64,000 bases of DNA from Akkermansia biwaensis. GTDB taxonomy: Bacteria; Verrucomicrobiota; Verrucomicrobiia; Verrucomicrobiales; Akkermansiaceae. Below the pieces are notes generated by a model. It was not told where the DNA came from, made no database searches, and saw only the letters and a program-made list of their open reading frames with translations. Below, piece after piece: positions 8,582-21,769 of the stretch (the first letter of the stretch is position 1; each line of letters begins with the position of its first letter). The translations under genes and the position numbers were made by a program. The stretch covers positions 1,178,001-1,242,000 of the forward strand of contig NZ_AP025943.1 in the NCBI RefSeq assembly GCF_026072915.1, given 5' to 3'.

Positions 8582-9583
8582 ATGAAAGTGACTATTGACC
8601 AAGAAAAGTGCATCCATTGCGGCCTGTGCAAAAAAGCCTGCATCCTCACCCGCTTTTGCGGATTCGACTCCCTGGAACAAGCCGCAGAACAGCACTGCAT
8701 CAACTGCGGCCACTGCGTCGCCGTCTGCCCTCGGCAGGCTATCAGCCATGCCACCGTTAAAAAAACGGAACCCATCGGTCCCGTCCCGGATGAGCAGGGA
8801 TTCCTGAATCTGCTGATGAAAACCAGGAGCGTCCGGCATTTCAAGCCCTCTCCCGTCGGCAGGGAAGCCTATGACCTCATGCGCCGCGTGGCGGAATACT
8901 CCCAATCCGGCCTGAACGCCCAGGAAATCCGTCTGATAGTCATCGAGCATCCGGACGCCCTCGCCCACATCAGGAAGGCGGCCATGCATATGTACGGGAA
9001 ACTGGAGAAGCTGGCCCGGTTCCCTCTGACGCGCTTCTTCCTGAAACTGGCCCTGAACCGGAGGGACTACCGGTCCGTGATTTTTGAAAGCGCTACGCAT
9101 ACCCTGCGCCGGCAGACTCAGGCGCGGGGCGAAGACCCCATTCTGTACGGAGCTCCGGCACTGATTCTGCTGACCGGTCCGGCGGCATCGCAAACCGGCC
9201 GGGAAGACGCCACCGTCATTTCCCAGAATATCATGCTGGCCATGACTTCCCTGGGACTGGGATGCTGCTACATGGGCGGATTGGTCCTGGGATGCCGGAT
9301 GCTCAAATACCAGCCTCTTCTCCAGGCTCTGCAACTGCCGGAAAAGCAGGAAGTGTACCAATCCTTCGTTCTCGGCGCCCCCACCCTGCAACTCAGACGC
9401 ATGCCGGAACGGAAACGCCGTGAAATCACTTTCCGCCGAATCTCCGGTCAACGACCGGAATCCTCTTCCTCATACCGGGAAAGCAGGAAGTCCAAATCTT
9501 CCAGCAAATGCTGGCTGGTGCTGTTCCAGCGCTTCTTTCCCTGCAGGGCCAGAACACATTCCTTTTTATCCGTAAAACGGTAG
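8582..9583 (+). CDS. Ferredoxin-domain nitroreductase-family flavoprotein
   Basis: Two 4Fe-4S ferredoxin motifs occupy residues about 1-60 (CIHCGLCKKAC and CINCGHCVAVCP), followed by a nitroreductase-like FMN domain (starts 'LLMKTRSVRHFKPSPV'; the GLGCCYMGG segment is also typical). Members reduce nitro groups, quinones or similar substrates using electrons from the bound clusters. I chose the ATG at 8582, because the frame upstream only shadows the HxlR gene. The expected C-terminus is near base 9435, but the frame runs on about 50 codons into DNA antisense to the next gene, giving a Ser/Arg-rich tail, so the original stop may have been lost. A 6-bp-stem hairpin lies at 9444-9458. Confidence 0.85.
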   Translation: MKVTIDQEKCIHCGLCKKACILTRFCGFDSLEQAAEQHCINCGHCVAVCPRQAISHATVKKTEPIGPVPDEQGFLNLLMKTRSVRHFKPSPVGREAYDLMRRVAEYSQSGLNAQEIRLIVIEHPDALAHIRKAAMHMYGKLEKLARFPLTRFFLKLALNRRDYRSVIFESATHTLRRQTQARGEDPILYGAPALILLTGPAASQTGREDATVISQNIMLAMTSLGLGCCYMGGLVLGCRMLKYQPLLQALQLPEKQEVYQSFVLGAPTLQLRRMPERKRREITFRRISGQRPESSSSYRESRKSKSSSKCWLVLFQRFFPCRARTHSFLSVKR

Positions 9584-9975
9584 CGGGTAATGCCCTGTTC
9601 CCGGAGGCGGGAAAGGTACTGCCTCAGCTCACCGTCAAAGAACAGCCAGAACGGCACGCTGCGCGCGATCTCCGCCACGCTGACCGTCATGGGCGGCGTC
9701 ATGTCTTTCAATTCCCTGGCCAGATGGGCAAGGCCCACGTCCCGGAGCATGCGGCGGATGCGGTCATACAGGTCGGACAGGGACATGACGGACAGGTCGC
9801 ATTCATGCTCCAGATAATAGCGGACGGAAGCGAGCAGGTCTTCCTTGAACGGCAAAGTCGTTCCCGCCTGGCGCGCGGCGGATTCCAGCGCGTCGGCCAG
9901 CCACTGCTCACCGTACTCGGCGATCAGGAAGTCGCCGAGTTTGAGCAGAGGTCTGTTGTTTCTGAAGCCGATCAT
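9448..9975 (-). CDS. Hypothetical protein, 175 aa
   Basis: A soluble, charged, mostly helical protein without a signal peptide or membrane segment. No family recognised. It starts 20 bp after nrdR on the same strand, so the two are probably co-transcribed. Its 3' end overlaps the convergent nitroreductase gene by 136 bp. The downstream reading frame uses codons like its neighbours, which supports it over the antisense frame. Confidence 0.7.
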   Translation of the reverse strand: MIGFRNNRPLLKLGDFLIAEYGEQWLADALESAARQAGTTLPFKEDLLASVRYYLEHECDLSVMSLSDLYDRIRRMLRDVGLAHLARELKDMTPPMTVSVAEIARSVPFWLFFDGELRQYLSRLREQGITRYRFTDKKECVLALQGKKRWNSTSQHLLEDLDFLLSRYEEEDSGR

Positions 9976-9995
9976 GGAAAATGGATGGGAAGACG

Positions 9996-10487
9996 TTATA
10001 AAATGGGCAATTTGCGCTGAAGGGGATCAATCAGCGTCTGGTGGCGCATCTGAGTGATTTCCTGAATGAATTCCTCCACATTGGAAAACTGGCGGTACAC
10101 GGACACGTAGCGGATGTAGGCTACGGGATCAATGGCGTACAGCTTTTCAATCACCTTCTTGCCGATCTCGCTGGACGGCACTTCCCGCAGGTGGTCCCGG
10201 TGCAGTTCGGAGATGATTTCCTCCACCGCGCGGTCCAGGCGGTCCATGCTGACGGGGCGCTTTTCACAGGCTTTGACGAGGCCCCTTAAGATTTTTTCAC
10301 GGTTCAGGGCTTCCCGCAGGTTGTCCCTCTTCACAACGCGCAACTCCGTACGCTCGATTTGTTCATACGTCGTGTAGCGGTAATCGCACCTCAGGCAGAC
10401 ACGGCGGCGGCGAATCGTCGTCCCGTCCTTGGACATGCGGGAGTCGATGACCTTGTCCTCCAGATGACCGCACTGAACACATCTCAT
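9996..10487 (-). CDS. nrdR: Transcriptional repressor NrdR
   Basis: A 163-residue regulator of ribonucleotide reductase genes. The N-terminal zinc ribbon is complete (MRCVQCG ... RVCLRCDYRYTTYE), followed by the ATP-cone domain ('VVKRDNLREALNREKILRGL', 'IRYVSVYRQFSNVEEF'). The cone senses ATP/dATP and sets DNA binding. Length and motif order match the family. It is first in a two-gene unit with the unknown gene at 9448-9975; no nrd gene is in view. Confidence 0.96.
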   Translation of the reverse strand: MRCVQCGHLEDKVIDSRMSKDGTTIRRRRVCLRCDYRYTTYEQIERTELRVVKRDNLREALNREKILRGLVKACEKRPVSMDRLDRAVEEIISELHRDHLREVPSSEIGKKVIEKLYAIDPVAYIRYVSVYRQFSNVEEFIQEITQMRHQTLIDPLQRKLPIL

Positions 10488-10781
10488 GCCGGAACCATAC
10501 TACCATATAGCGCGTCCATAAAGAAAAAAGTACGCCAAATATAGTGCAGAAGGCTTAACCATCAATATTTCCCAAACACCGTTTCATGTAAATAAAACGC
10601 GCGTGGAATATCCCTTTTTCCCGCCATGAAAAGGATTTCCGCACATGCCGGGATTGTGAATAAGCGGCAGACAAAAGCCCGCATGGCTTGCATGGAAGGC
10701 TGCCATTATTTTCAGGCGAGCCCTACCGCCGGGGAAAACCGCCCCCGGAGTACCCCAAGACATGCTATTTCTCATTGCCGG
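10488..10781. other. Intergenic gap, nrdR to esterase
   Basis: About 290 bp holding the nrdR upstream region (right of 10487). I see no convincing gene, RNA or terminator; a plus-strand frame from 10626 runs antisense into the esterase and is rejected. Confidence 0.5.
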
Positions 10782-12344
10782 TCATTCATTCACCGTGCCG
10801 CCCTCATTGACGACGGAGCCTGCGGGCAATCTCGTTCCGTTCAAATTCAGGACTGCGCCTTTCCTGACCGTAATCCGTCCCAAATTCAATGACTGTCCGT
10901 CCATCCCTTCCAAAAACATCTCCGTTCCCGCGGACAACACCCAGGAACACTTCAGGGAGGAAGTCCGCACATTCCTGAACACAATCTTGGCCGCACTCTG
11001 CTGCTCCCCTCCATTTTCCCGGACGACATGCACCTCCGCCTGTCCGGACAGAAGCCCAGGCAGAGCCTTCCCGTCCAGCGCCGCAGGTTCCCGCGACGCT
11101 ATCGTTACCGCGGAACCACCGGGAATGTTCCAGGTCTGCCGTCCCGCCAGTTGAACATTTCCCTTGATGAGCAGATTTTTTCCTTCCGACAGGCGAATGC
11201 CTCCCGGTCCCAGCACCAGCCGGTCCCCGGACGCGCCAGCACCTTCAATCACCACCGTATTCACCGCCGGATCTTCCACCCGTATGCCGAACAATTTTAC
11301 TGTGCCGGACACCACGCTCGGCTTGATGGAAGAAGCCACATTCCATACACACACGTTTTTTCCCGGCTGCTTCCTGTTCATCCATGCTTCCGGCGCTCCC
11401 AGCGGAACATCGTAGCGGCCACTGCGGACAGAGCCCGCATCCTTTCCCGCCAGCCGGGCCGCTTCGTAGGCAAACCGCGCACCGATGCTGATCTGGGCAG
11501 CCCCACTGTAATGCACTCCCATAGTGTCCCCTGCCGTCAGCTTGGGAAGGTCTCTGGTAGGAGCATAGCCCATGCCCGGACGGGAAGCCGCCAGACTCTT
11601 CATGACCTGCTGAGTCGTTTTTCCCTGTACGGTGGTATCGCGGCCTTCCAGCCCTCCGGTAATATTTCCAGTCTCCGCATCCGTTTCATTCCTGCCGTCC
11701 CAGTTCGCATTCTCCCCAATGATGGCCTTCTGCGCAGCCAGAGCAGACGTATCTCCGTAAGGTTTCAGATCTGCCGACAGATCGTTCAGCAACTCCAGAA
11801 AACGGGACGCACTTTCCGGAACGGAAGTGCCCGTGTTGCTCTCCCCCTGCAAATACAGGAGCCCGGAAAACGTTACCTTGGAATATCTGGACCTGTCCAC
11901 AGCCCCGCAAGCGTTTTTAACAGCCTGCACCAGTGCCTGATAAGCCTGGCCGTGCTTCTGCCAGTGGGAATTGTCCCCTCCGTCCCTGGAGGCCTTTACG
12001 ACTGCAACATCCGCATCCTTGAACCACCCGTTTTTCTCCAAGGTAAAGGCAAACCCGTACTCCGGCCCCATGCACAAATTACCGTTATAGCGCGGCATCG
12101 CAGGCCGAACTTGTTCCCAGGCCGTGGAAGCTCCGGGAAACACCCCCTCCCGCTGCCCGAAATTCTCATGCCAGTACAGCGTGGCCTGCGGTTCATACTT
12201 CTTCAGCAGCTCCGGTGAAGCGGGACTGCCTTTCACTGCCCCCAAAGAGTTGGACTGGCCCGTCAGTAAAAAAATCTTCAACTCTCTGGCTGAAGCCATG
12301 GAAACGGAACAAGCCAACAGGAAAAGCAGCAAAATTTTTTTCAT
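10782..12344 (-). CDS. Secreted sialate O-acetylesterase-like SGNH hydrolase with beta-helix-like C-terminus
   Basis: A Sec signal peptide (about 1-19) precedes an SGNH/SASA esterase domain. The nucleophile block is GQSNSLG (Ser at about residue 31), the 'LQGESN' block supplies the Gly/Glu region near 170, and 'GVHYSGAAQ' near 290 fits the catalytic His block. SASA-domain enzymes remove O-acetyl groups from sialic acids or other sugars, which opens mucin sialoglycans to sialidase. After about residue 340 the protein changes to short beta-strand repeats ('NLLIKGNVQLAG', 'GSAVTIAS', 'VLNLNGTRLPAGSVV'), resembling a beta-helix or adhesion module. It stands alone; no sugar genes are adjacent. Confidence 0.82.
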   Translation of the reverse strand: MKKILLLFLLACSVSMASARELKIFLLTGQSNSLGAVKGSPASPELLKKYEPQATLYWHENFGQREGVFPGASTAWEQVRPAMPRYNGNLCMGPEYGFAFTLEKNGWFKDADVAVVKASRDGGDNSHWQKHGQAYQALVQAVKNACGAVDRSRYSKVTFSGLLYLQGESNTGTSVPESASRFLELLNDLSADLKPYGDTSALAAQKAIIGENANWDGRNETDAETGNITGGLEGRDTTVQGKTTQQVMKSLAASRPGMGYAPTRDLPKLTAGDTMGVHYSGAAQISIGARFAYEAARLAGKDAGSVRSGRYDVPLGAPEAWMNRKQPGKNVCVWNVASSIKPSVVSGTVKLFGIRVEDPAVNTVVIEGAGASGDRLVLGPGGIRLSEGKNLLIKGNVQLAGRQTWNIPGGSAVTIASREPAALDGKALPGLLSGQAEVHVVRENGGEQQSAAKIVFRNVRTSSLKCSWVLSAGTEMFLEGMDGQSLNLGRITVRKGAVLNLNGTRLPAGSVVNEGGTVNE

Positions 12345-12436
12345 GGTGAAAGCTTATCAGAAGCTTACCATACGCAATTTCCTTAATGGGGCAAGATCAC
12401 AGACAGCGGTTTGTATAAAGACCAGCCTTTGTTTTC

Positions 12437-12606
12437 CAGTGGTCCTTAAGTTCCGTGGTTCTTTTCAAGTGTTCGTTACAATTTTTTAGTGGACATATTG
12501 GCCGTAATGGTGCCGACATCAAACTCTCTTTGTCCCTTAAGTTTCCGGAGCCCCCTCTGTCCCTTAAGTTTACCGTGTCCCTTAGGTCCATTGAGTCCAT
12601 TAATAT
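12437..12606. repeat. Degenerate short repeats of the GTCCCTTAAGTT type
   Basis: At least five imperfect copies of a roughly 12-15-base unit (GTCCTTAAGTT, TGTCCCTTAAGTTT twice, TGTCCCTTAGGTCC, GAGTCCATT) lie between the esterase gene and the rRNA terminator. On the minus strand they read as LRD-type peptides, which I consider spurious coding. The rest of 12345-12647 shows no gene. Confidence 0.6.
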
Positions 12607-12647
12607 CTTAATGGCATGTTTAAATGGGTTGTTTTCAAGAAAAAGAA

Positions 12648-12682
12648 CAAGCCCCTGGAGTTGTTTAAACTCCAGGGGCTTG
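12648..12682 (-). terminator. rRNA operon terminator
   Basis: A 15-bp perfect stem with a 5-base loop (12663-12667) lies 11 bases past the 5S gene. On the minus strand it is followed by a T-rich run (TTCTTTTTCTT), as in an intrinsic terminator. Confidence 0.9.
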
Positions 12683-12693
12683 ATGGTAAAAAA

Positions 12694-12809
12694 TCCCGGC
12701 GGCGACCTACTCTTGCGGGACCTATCGTCCGACTACCATTGGCGCGGCAGCGTTTCACTTCCGGGTTCGGAACGGGACCGGGTGGGACCACTGCGCTCTG
12801 GCCACCGGG
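12694..12809 (-). rRNA. 5S ribosomal RNA
   Basis: About 116 bases with pairing 5' and 3' ends (CCCGGTGGCC ... GTCGCCGCCGGGA on the minus strand) and the conserved internal block CCGAACCCGGAAGTGAAAC. It lies downstream of the 23S gene in the same transcript. Ends are estimated to within a few bases. Confidence 0.93.
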
Positions 12810-12974
12810 CTTCAGGGGGGAGCTTCTCTGTTGGGAGGGGCTTCATCCTGCCTGCCCGGCGCCCTTGTTAGGGGTGCTTTTTTGGGGGGGATTTTTTTAG
12901 TGTTTGTTGTGTGGCAAGGAGATTTTCTTCCTGTTTAAGGTGAATGTGTTATTGGGAAGGGGGTCAGCGTAAAC

Positions 12975-12989
12975 TGACATCTGCGTGGC
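12975..12989. repeat. Outer pre-23S processing stem, left arm
   Basis: Bases 12975-12989 are an exact 15-bp inverted repeat of 16065-16079. The two arms enclose the 23S gene and would pair in the precursor, as in RNase III processing stalks of other bacteria. Confidence 0.7.
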
Positions 12990-13061
12990 TGGTGGTGTTA
13001 TTTCATGCATATGGTGAATAGGACATTTGGTAAGTTGTATTCACGATTGGGAGTGTGATGT

Positions 13062-13073
13062 AATATGATGAAG

Positions 13074-13074
<1 letters not shown>
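13062..13074. repeat. Inner pre-23S processing stem, left arm
   Basis: A 13-bp exact inverted repeat with 15893-15905, at the two ends of the 23S rRNA. It marks the mature ends to within about ten bases. Confidence 0.7.
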
Positions 13075-15893
<2,819 letters not shown>

Positions 15894-16064
15894 CTTCATC
15901 ATATTGCAAAAGTTTTTTACCACTCCTACAATACCACAAAGCCCTTTCGTGACTTACTGTATTGTCTTTTTATCTTGGTATGCATGTTTTTGTGTTGTTG
16001 TAGTTGTTGTTATTCAACTACCCACTTGTTGGAAAGCGATTGCTTCTCAGCAATCGTTTTCTTT

Positions 16065-16079
16065 GCCACGCAGATGTCA
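16065..16079. repeat. Outer pre-23S processing stem, right arm
   Basis: Partner of 12975-12989. A small 7-bp hairpin (about 16036-16058) sits next to it in the tRNA-Ile to 23S spacer. Confidence 0.65.
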
Positions 16080-16110
16080 ATTTTCGTCTTCCTTCCAATA
16101 AGCAATTTCT

Positions 16111-16187
16111 TGGTGGGCCTGACAGGACTTGAACCTGTGACCCCGCGCTTATCAAGCGCGTGCTCTAACCAACTGAGCTACAGGCCC
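16111..16187 (-). tRNA. tRNA-Ile (GAT)
   Basis: A 77-base cloverleaf on the minus strand with the CCA end encoded. The acceptor GGGCCTG pairs with CAGGCCC, the D-loop reads AGCTCAGTTGGTTAGAGC, and the T arm is GGTTCAAGTCC. The anticodon GAT lies in CTTGATAAG. It is the second tRNA of the 16S-23S spacer. Confidence 0.97.
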
Positions 16188-16220
16188 GGCTTGGGTCTCT
16201 TGCAGTTGATAGGGAATAGG

Positions 16221-16261
16221 TAACAGTTAATAGTTAACAAGTAATGGTTAATAGTTAACAG
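16221..16261. repeat. Direct repeats in the tRNA spacer
   Basis: Two copies of GTTAATAGTTAACA (starting at about 16226 and 16247), plus related TTAAC/GTTAA units, lie between the two tRNA genes. The array is AT-rich and partly palindromic (GTTAAC). No function is known to me. Confidence 0.6.
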
Positions 16262-16293
16262 TTCTTTTCCTCTTTCAACCCGCTTACCGAAAC

Positions 16294-16369
16294 TGGTGGA
16301 GGCACGGGGACTCGAACCCCGGACATCCAGCTTGCAAAGCTGGCGCTCTACCAACTGAGCTATACCCCC
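16294..16369 (-). tRNA. tRNA-Ala (TGC)
   Basis: A 76-base cloverleaf on the minus strand with an encoded CCA end, D arm AGCTCAGTTGGTAGAGC, anticodon TGC in CTTTGCAAG, and T arm GGTTCGAGTCC. The acceptor stem contains two G-T wobbles. It is the first tRNA after 16S. Confidence 0.97.
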
Positions 16370-16385
16370 AGTTGCGGTTCTTTCT

Positions 16386-16416
16386 GAAAAAAAGGCCGTG
16401 ACGCACGTCGTACCGG
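16386..16416. repeat. Pre-16S processing stem, right arm
   Basis: This about 31-base stretch is complementary, with a few G-U pairs or mismatches, to 18163-18194 on the other side of 16S. In the transcript it would form a long stem closing the whole 16S precursor. Confidence 0.65.
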
Positions 16417-16540
16417 CTCCGCTCAAAGGCGAGCCTGCTTTACACATCTTGTTGTAGTTCGTTGCGCTCCCTCGCGAGATACGCTTTCTCATCCCTCGGG
16501 ACGAGAGCCGACCTATGCAGTCAATGCTGCACTTACTCCA

Positions 16541-18057
<1,517 letters not shown>

Positions 18058-18205
18058 ATAATTTTTGAAATTGCTGGACCAAATGGAATCTCTCGATTTC
18101 ATTTGCGCCATGCTTCGCAAGCTCTTCACTCGGGTTTGTCTCCCTCATGCCTCTTCGCTTATACCAGCACGGCGCGCGTCACGACCTTTTTTCCTTCCCT
18201 TGCTT

Positions 18206-18306
18206 CTACCAACCCTACCCTCTCAGAGCTAGGTCGCTCCTTCAAGCCGGTACTCCTCCGGGCGATTCTCATCGCTCAAAGGACGGCCCTGCGTAGGGTT
18301 CGGTAG
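18206..18306 (-). other. rRNA leader RNA hairpin
   Basis: Arms 18206-18218 and 18293-18306 pair (CTACCAACCCTAC with GTAGGGTTCGGTAG, one bulge) in the about 390-base leader between the promoter and 16S. It is probably a leader RNA fold involved in assembly or antitermination (inference). Confidence 0.45.
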
Positions 18307-18450
18307 TCATTCCCTTGAAAATCTTCTTATCGGCGCTCTCTATCTAAAAAAGCTTCCTGCAGACGGCCGGCTTCCCTTCCCATCGATCCCCTCTCCGGGT
18401 CCCTCAGGGCCGTTGGCCTTTCGTACTGCCGCCGTGTTGGCGTGCCGAGA

Positions 18451-18478
18451 AGTCTACCAAAACATACTTATTTGTCAA
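18451..18478 (-). promoter_or_regulatory. rRNA operon promoter
   Basis: On the minus strand TTGACA (18473-18478) is a perfect -35, and TAGACT (18451-18456) follows after 16 bp as a four-of-six -10. The upstream bases to about 18560 are A/T-rich, like an UP element. A GC-rich stretch directly after the -10 fits a stringent-type discriminator. Confidence 0.65.
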
Positions 18479-18765
18479 TATATTTTGAACCAAAAATTAT
18501 CCGGACTGCTTTCCAATTTAGAAATGTCCATTCCTAATATTCTAATAATGAATAAAATACGTTTTTGTCATACTCCTTTTTCCACTCGTCATTTTTTTGA
18601 ACATTCTCCTTTTCTTCCCTTTCATATACCTTTCTTCCCTCCTTGCCGCATGGTTGGAGAAACAAAGGGCATCCGGCGTCATATCTCTATGGGCATGGAT
18701 GGCCTCCGCGTTCGCCTGGGCTGACTTATCTTCCCTGATTGCGTGATTGTTATTGAAAAAGCTGC

Positions 18766-18893
18766 TTATATAAGCTGACGCGTCCTTGCAGGGATCATGG
18801 CGTTTTCCCCTGTAGCGACCCTGTTGTTTTCAAAGGTCAGATTGCCCAGGTCAATAGTAACAGTTCCACTGTTTATCCTGTGGAGAGGAAGGA
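18766..18893 (-). pseudogene. Possible remnant of a beta-helix surface protein
   Basis: A short open stretch ending at a TAA (18766-18768) reads NSGTVTIDLGNLTFENNRV, the style of strand-rich autotransporter or beta-helix repeats, with no start codon or upstream domain. The surrounding 18479-18946 otherwise shows no gene. Short, so coincidence is possible. Confidence 0.3.
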
Positions 18894-18946
18894 ATAAGGA
18901 GATATGAAACCCATGCATGTCCTTTTCTCTCCGCGCTACCCAATAA

Positions 18947-18977
18947 ACAGGGGCGCAGCATGATGCCGCGCCCCTGT
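18947..18977 (-). terminator. clpB terminator
   Basis: A 10-bp GC-rich stem (ACAGGGGCGC with GCGCCCCTGT) with an inner GCAT/ATGC pairing lies about 38 bases after the clpB stop, followed on the minus strand by TTATTGG. Confidence 0.75.
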
Positions 18978-19014
18978 CCGCTTCCGGATCACGCCGGAAA
19001 TACGGGCTTTTCAG

Positions 19015-21597
19015 TTATTTCTTTTCCTTGGTAAAGTCAAGCTTGCCTCCCTTTTCCCGGACCACGATTTCCGTCCCTTCCGGGAAGTCTCCTTCCAGGA
19101 GTTTAAGGCTGAGGGGGTCCAGCAGGTCGTGCTGGATGGCACGCTTGAGGGGACGGGCTCCATAGACGGGGTCAAAGCCGTGGTCCGCTACCAGGGCCGT
19201 AGCCTCTGGAGTCATGCGCAGGAACAGGCCCTTGGCTTCCAAGCGCTTGCGGACACGCTGAAGCTGAATGTCCACAATACCCTTGAGTTCTTCCGCCGTC
19301 AGCCGGTCAAAGATGATGATTTCATCAATGCGGTTCAGGAATTCCGGGCGGAAGTGACCCCGCAGGGCTTCCATCGCCTTGGCTTCGCGCTGTTCCGCGT
19401 TGATTTCATTGAGGATGTACTGGCTGCCGATGTTGGACGTCATGATGATGACCGTGTTGCGGAAGTCCACCGTACGTCCCTGCCCGTCCGTAATGCGGCC
19501 GTCGTCCAGAACCTGGAGAAGTACATTGAAAACGTCCGGATGGGCCTTTTCAATTTCATCAAACAGAATCACGCAGTAGGGACGGCGCCGCACGGCTTCG
19601 GAAAGCTGGCCGCCTTCTTCGTAGCCCACGTATCCGGGAGGAGCCCCGATAAGCCGGGCTACGGAGTGTTTTTCCATGTATTCGGACATGTCTATCCGGA
19701 TCATGGCGTTTTCATCGTCAAAGAGGAATTCCGCCAGCGCCTTGCTGAGTTCCGTCTTGCCCACGCCCGTGGGCCCCAGGAACATGAAGGAGCCGATGGG
19801 CCTGTTTTCATCCTGAAGCCCCGCACGGGCACGGCGCACGGCGTCAGACACGGCCTTGACCGCCTGCTTCTGCCCGATGACGCGGGCTCCGAGGCGTTCC
19901 TCCATGTGGACGAGCTTGGCGCGTTCCCCTTCCTGCAGGCGTGCGGCGGGAATGCCGGTCCAGGTGGCGACCACCTTGGCGATGTCCGCCTCCGTGACTT
20001 CCTCCTTCAGCAGGCCTCCGTCCGCCTTCTGCATCTTGTTGAGTTTTTCCTTTCCCTCCGCCAGGGCCCGTTCGGCCTCCGGCAGTTCTCCGTAAGTGAT
20101 TTCAGAGGCGCGTGTCAAGTCGCCCATCCGCTTGGCCCGTTCGCTTTCAATCTTGAGGGCCTCTATTTTTTCCTGTTCCACGCGGACGGCGTCCAGCGCG
20201 GCTTTTTCACTCTTCCACTGGGCAATCATCGAACCGGATTTTTCCTTCAGGTCAGCCAGTTCCTTGGTGATCTTTTCCAGACGGGCCTTGCTGTCCGCGT
20301 CTTCCTCCTTCGCGAGCGCCTGCCGCTCCATTTCGAGCTGCATAGTTTCGCGTTCAATCTGGTCAATTTCCGAAGGCATGGAGTCCAGTTCAATCTTGAG
20401 CCGGGCGGCGGCCTCGTCCACCAGGTCCACCGCCTTGTCGGGCAGGAACCGGTCGGAAATGTAGCGGTCGGAAAGAGTGGCGGCGGCCACGATGGCGGCA
20501 TCCGTGATGCGCACGCCGTGGTGCACTTCATACCGTTCCTTTAATCCGCGCAGAATGGCGATCGTATCCTCCACGCTGGGTTCCGCCACCATGACGGGCT
20601 GGAACCGGCGTTCCAGGGCGGCATCCTTTTCAATGTACTTGCGGTATTCGTCCAGCGTCGTCGCGCCGATGGTACGCAGTTCGCCGCGCGCCAGGGCGGG
20701 CTTGAGCAGGTTGGACGCATCCACGGCCCCTTCGCTGGCGCCCGCTCCCACAATGGTGTGCAGTTCGTCAATGAAGAGGATGATTTCACCGTTGGATTCC
20801 GTCACTTCCTTCAGGAAAGATTTCAAGCGTTCCTCGAATTCCCCGCGATACTTGGCCCCGGCAAGCATGGACCCGATGTTCAGGGACACGATGCGCTTGT
20901 TGCGCATGCTTTCCGGAACGTCGCCGTTCACGATGCGGCGCGCCAGACCTTCCGCAATGGCGGTCTTCCCTACGCCGGGCTCGCCGATGAGCACGGGATT
21001 GTTCTTGGTTCTGCGGGAAAGTATCTGGAGTACGCGGCGGATTTCCGTGTCACGGCCGATCACCGGGTCGATTTTTCCGGCGCGGGCGCGGGCCGTCAGG
21101 TCCGTGCCGTATTTTTCCAGCGTCTGGTACTTGCCTTCCGGATTGTCGTCCGTTACGCGCTGGTTGCCGCGCACTTCCTTCATGGCGGCCAGATAATTGT
21201 CCTTGGTCAGGCCGAACGTGTCGGTCAGCTGGTGCACCTTGTTCTGCGTGTCCAGGGCGCCCAGCATGAAATGTTCCACACTGAGGTAGTCGTCCTTGAG
21301 CTTTTTGCGCTCTTCCTCCGCGGCCTGCATCACGGTAGCCAGGTCACGGCCTATCTGCGGCTGTGTGGAAGCTCCGCTCTGGGTGGGTTCATGGGCCACT
21401 TCACTCTTTGCGGCCTGAAGGAGAAGTCCCGGATCACAGGATGCCTTGCGGAGAATGGGAGGCAGAATGCCGCCTTCCTGCTCCAACAACGCCACCAGAA
21501 CATCAAGAGAAGAGATTTCCGGCTTTCCCAGCCGCCCCGCGGCCTGCTGCGCCTGCATCAGCGCTTCTTGAAATTTTGTTGTTAGATTATTAAGCAT
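19015..21597 (-). CDS. clpB: ATP-dependent disaggregase ClpB
   Basis: An 860-residue Hsp100 chaperone that pulls polypeptides out of aggregates, usually with DnaK. The Clp_N domain (about 1-145) is followed by AAA+ domain 1 with Walker A GEPGVGKT and Walker B 'ILFIDELHT', then the long coiled-coil M domain (about 400-520, Glu/Lys/Leu-rich) that separates ClpB from ClpA and ClpC. AAA+ domain 2 has GPTGVGKT, pore loop GYVG and '[14 protein letters not shown]'. I start at the ATG at 21597; an in-frame upstream start at 21633 only adds a non-homologous leader. No HrcA/CIRCE-type inverted repeat was noticed upstream. Confidence 0.97.
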   Translation of the reverse strand: MLNNLTTKFQEALMQAQQAAGRLGKPEISSLDVLVALLEQEGGILPPILRKASCDPGLLLQAAKSEVAHEPTQSGASTQPQIGRDLATVMQAAEEERKKLKDDYLSVEHFMLGALDTQNKVHQLTDTFGLTKDNYLAAMKEVRGNQRVTDDNPEGKYQTLEKYGTDLTARARAGKIDPVIGRDTEIRRVLQILSRRTKNNPVLIGEPGVGKTAIAEGLARRIVNGDVPESMRNKRIVSLNIGSMLAGAKYRGEFEERLKSFLKEVTESNGEIILFIDELHTIVGAGASEGAVDASNLLKPALARGELRTIGATTLDEYRKYIEKDAALERRFQPVMVAEPSVEDTIAILRGLKERYEVHHGVRITDAAIVAAATLSDRYISDRFLPDKAVDLVDEAAARLKIELDSMPSEIDQIERETMQLEMERQALAKEEDADSKARLEKITKELADLKEKSGSMIAQWKSEKAALDAVRVEQEKIEALKIESERAKRMGDLTRASEITYGELPEAERALAEGKEKLNKMQKADGGLLKEEVTEADIAKVVATWTGIPAARLQEGERAKLVHMEERLGARVIGQKQAVKAVSDAVRRARAGLQDENRPIGSFMFLGPTGVGKTELSKALAEFLFDDENAMIRIDMSEYMEKHSVARLIGAPPGYVGYEEGGQLSEAVRRRPYCVILFDEIEKAHPDVFNVLLQVLDDGRITDGQGRTVDFRNTVIIMTSNIGSQYILNEINAEQREAKAMEALRGHFRPEFLNRIDEIIIFDRLTAEELKGIVDIQLQRVRKRLEAKGLFLRMTPEATALVADHGFDPVYGARPLKRAIQHDLLDPLSLKLLEGDFPEGTEIVVREKGGKLDFTKEKK

Positions 21598-21769
21598 GGT
21601 ATGTTGGTGTTTTAGACATAAGAATGGTCCCAACCGTTGAATAGGTAAACAAGATTTTTCCTGTTATCTAAAAATTTATCTCCGGAAATCTTACTATGTC
21701 GTTGCCATGGACTGCTTCTTTTCATAAATTGAATTCTTCCTTTCTCATTACCTTTTATTCGACATCACA

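Noticed and set aside
10626-10892. Plus-strand 88-codon frame between nrdR and the esterase
   Set aside because: It runs antisense into the 3' end of the esterase gene and has no protein-like features or start signal.
12397-12600. Minus-strand frame reading as repeated LRD peptides
   Set aside because: It is made by the short degenerate DNA repeats and has no gene context.
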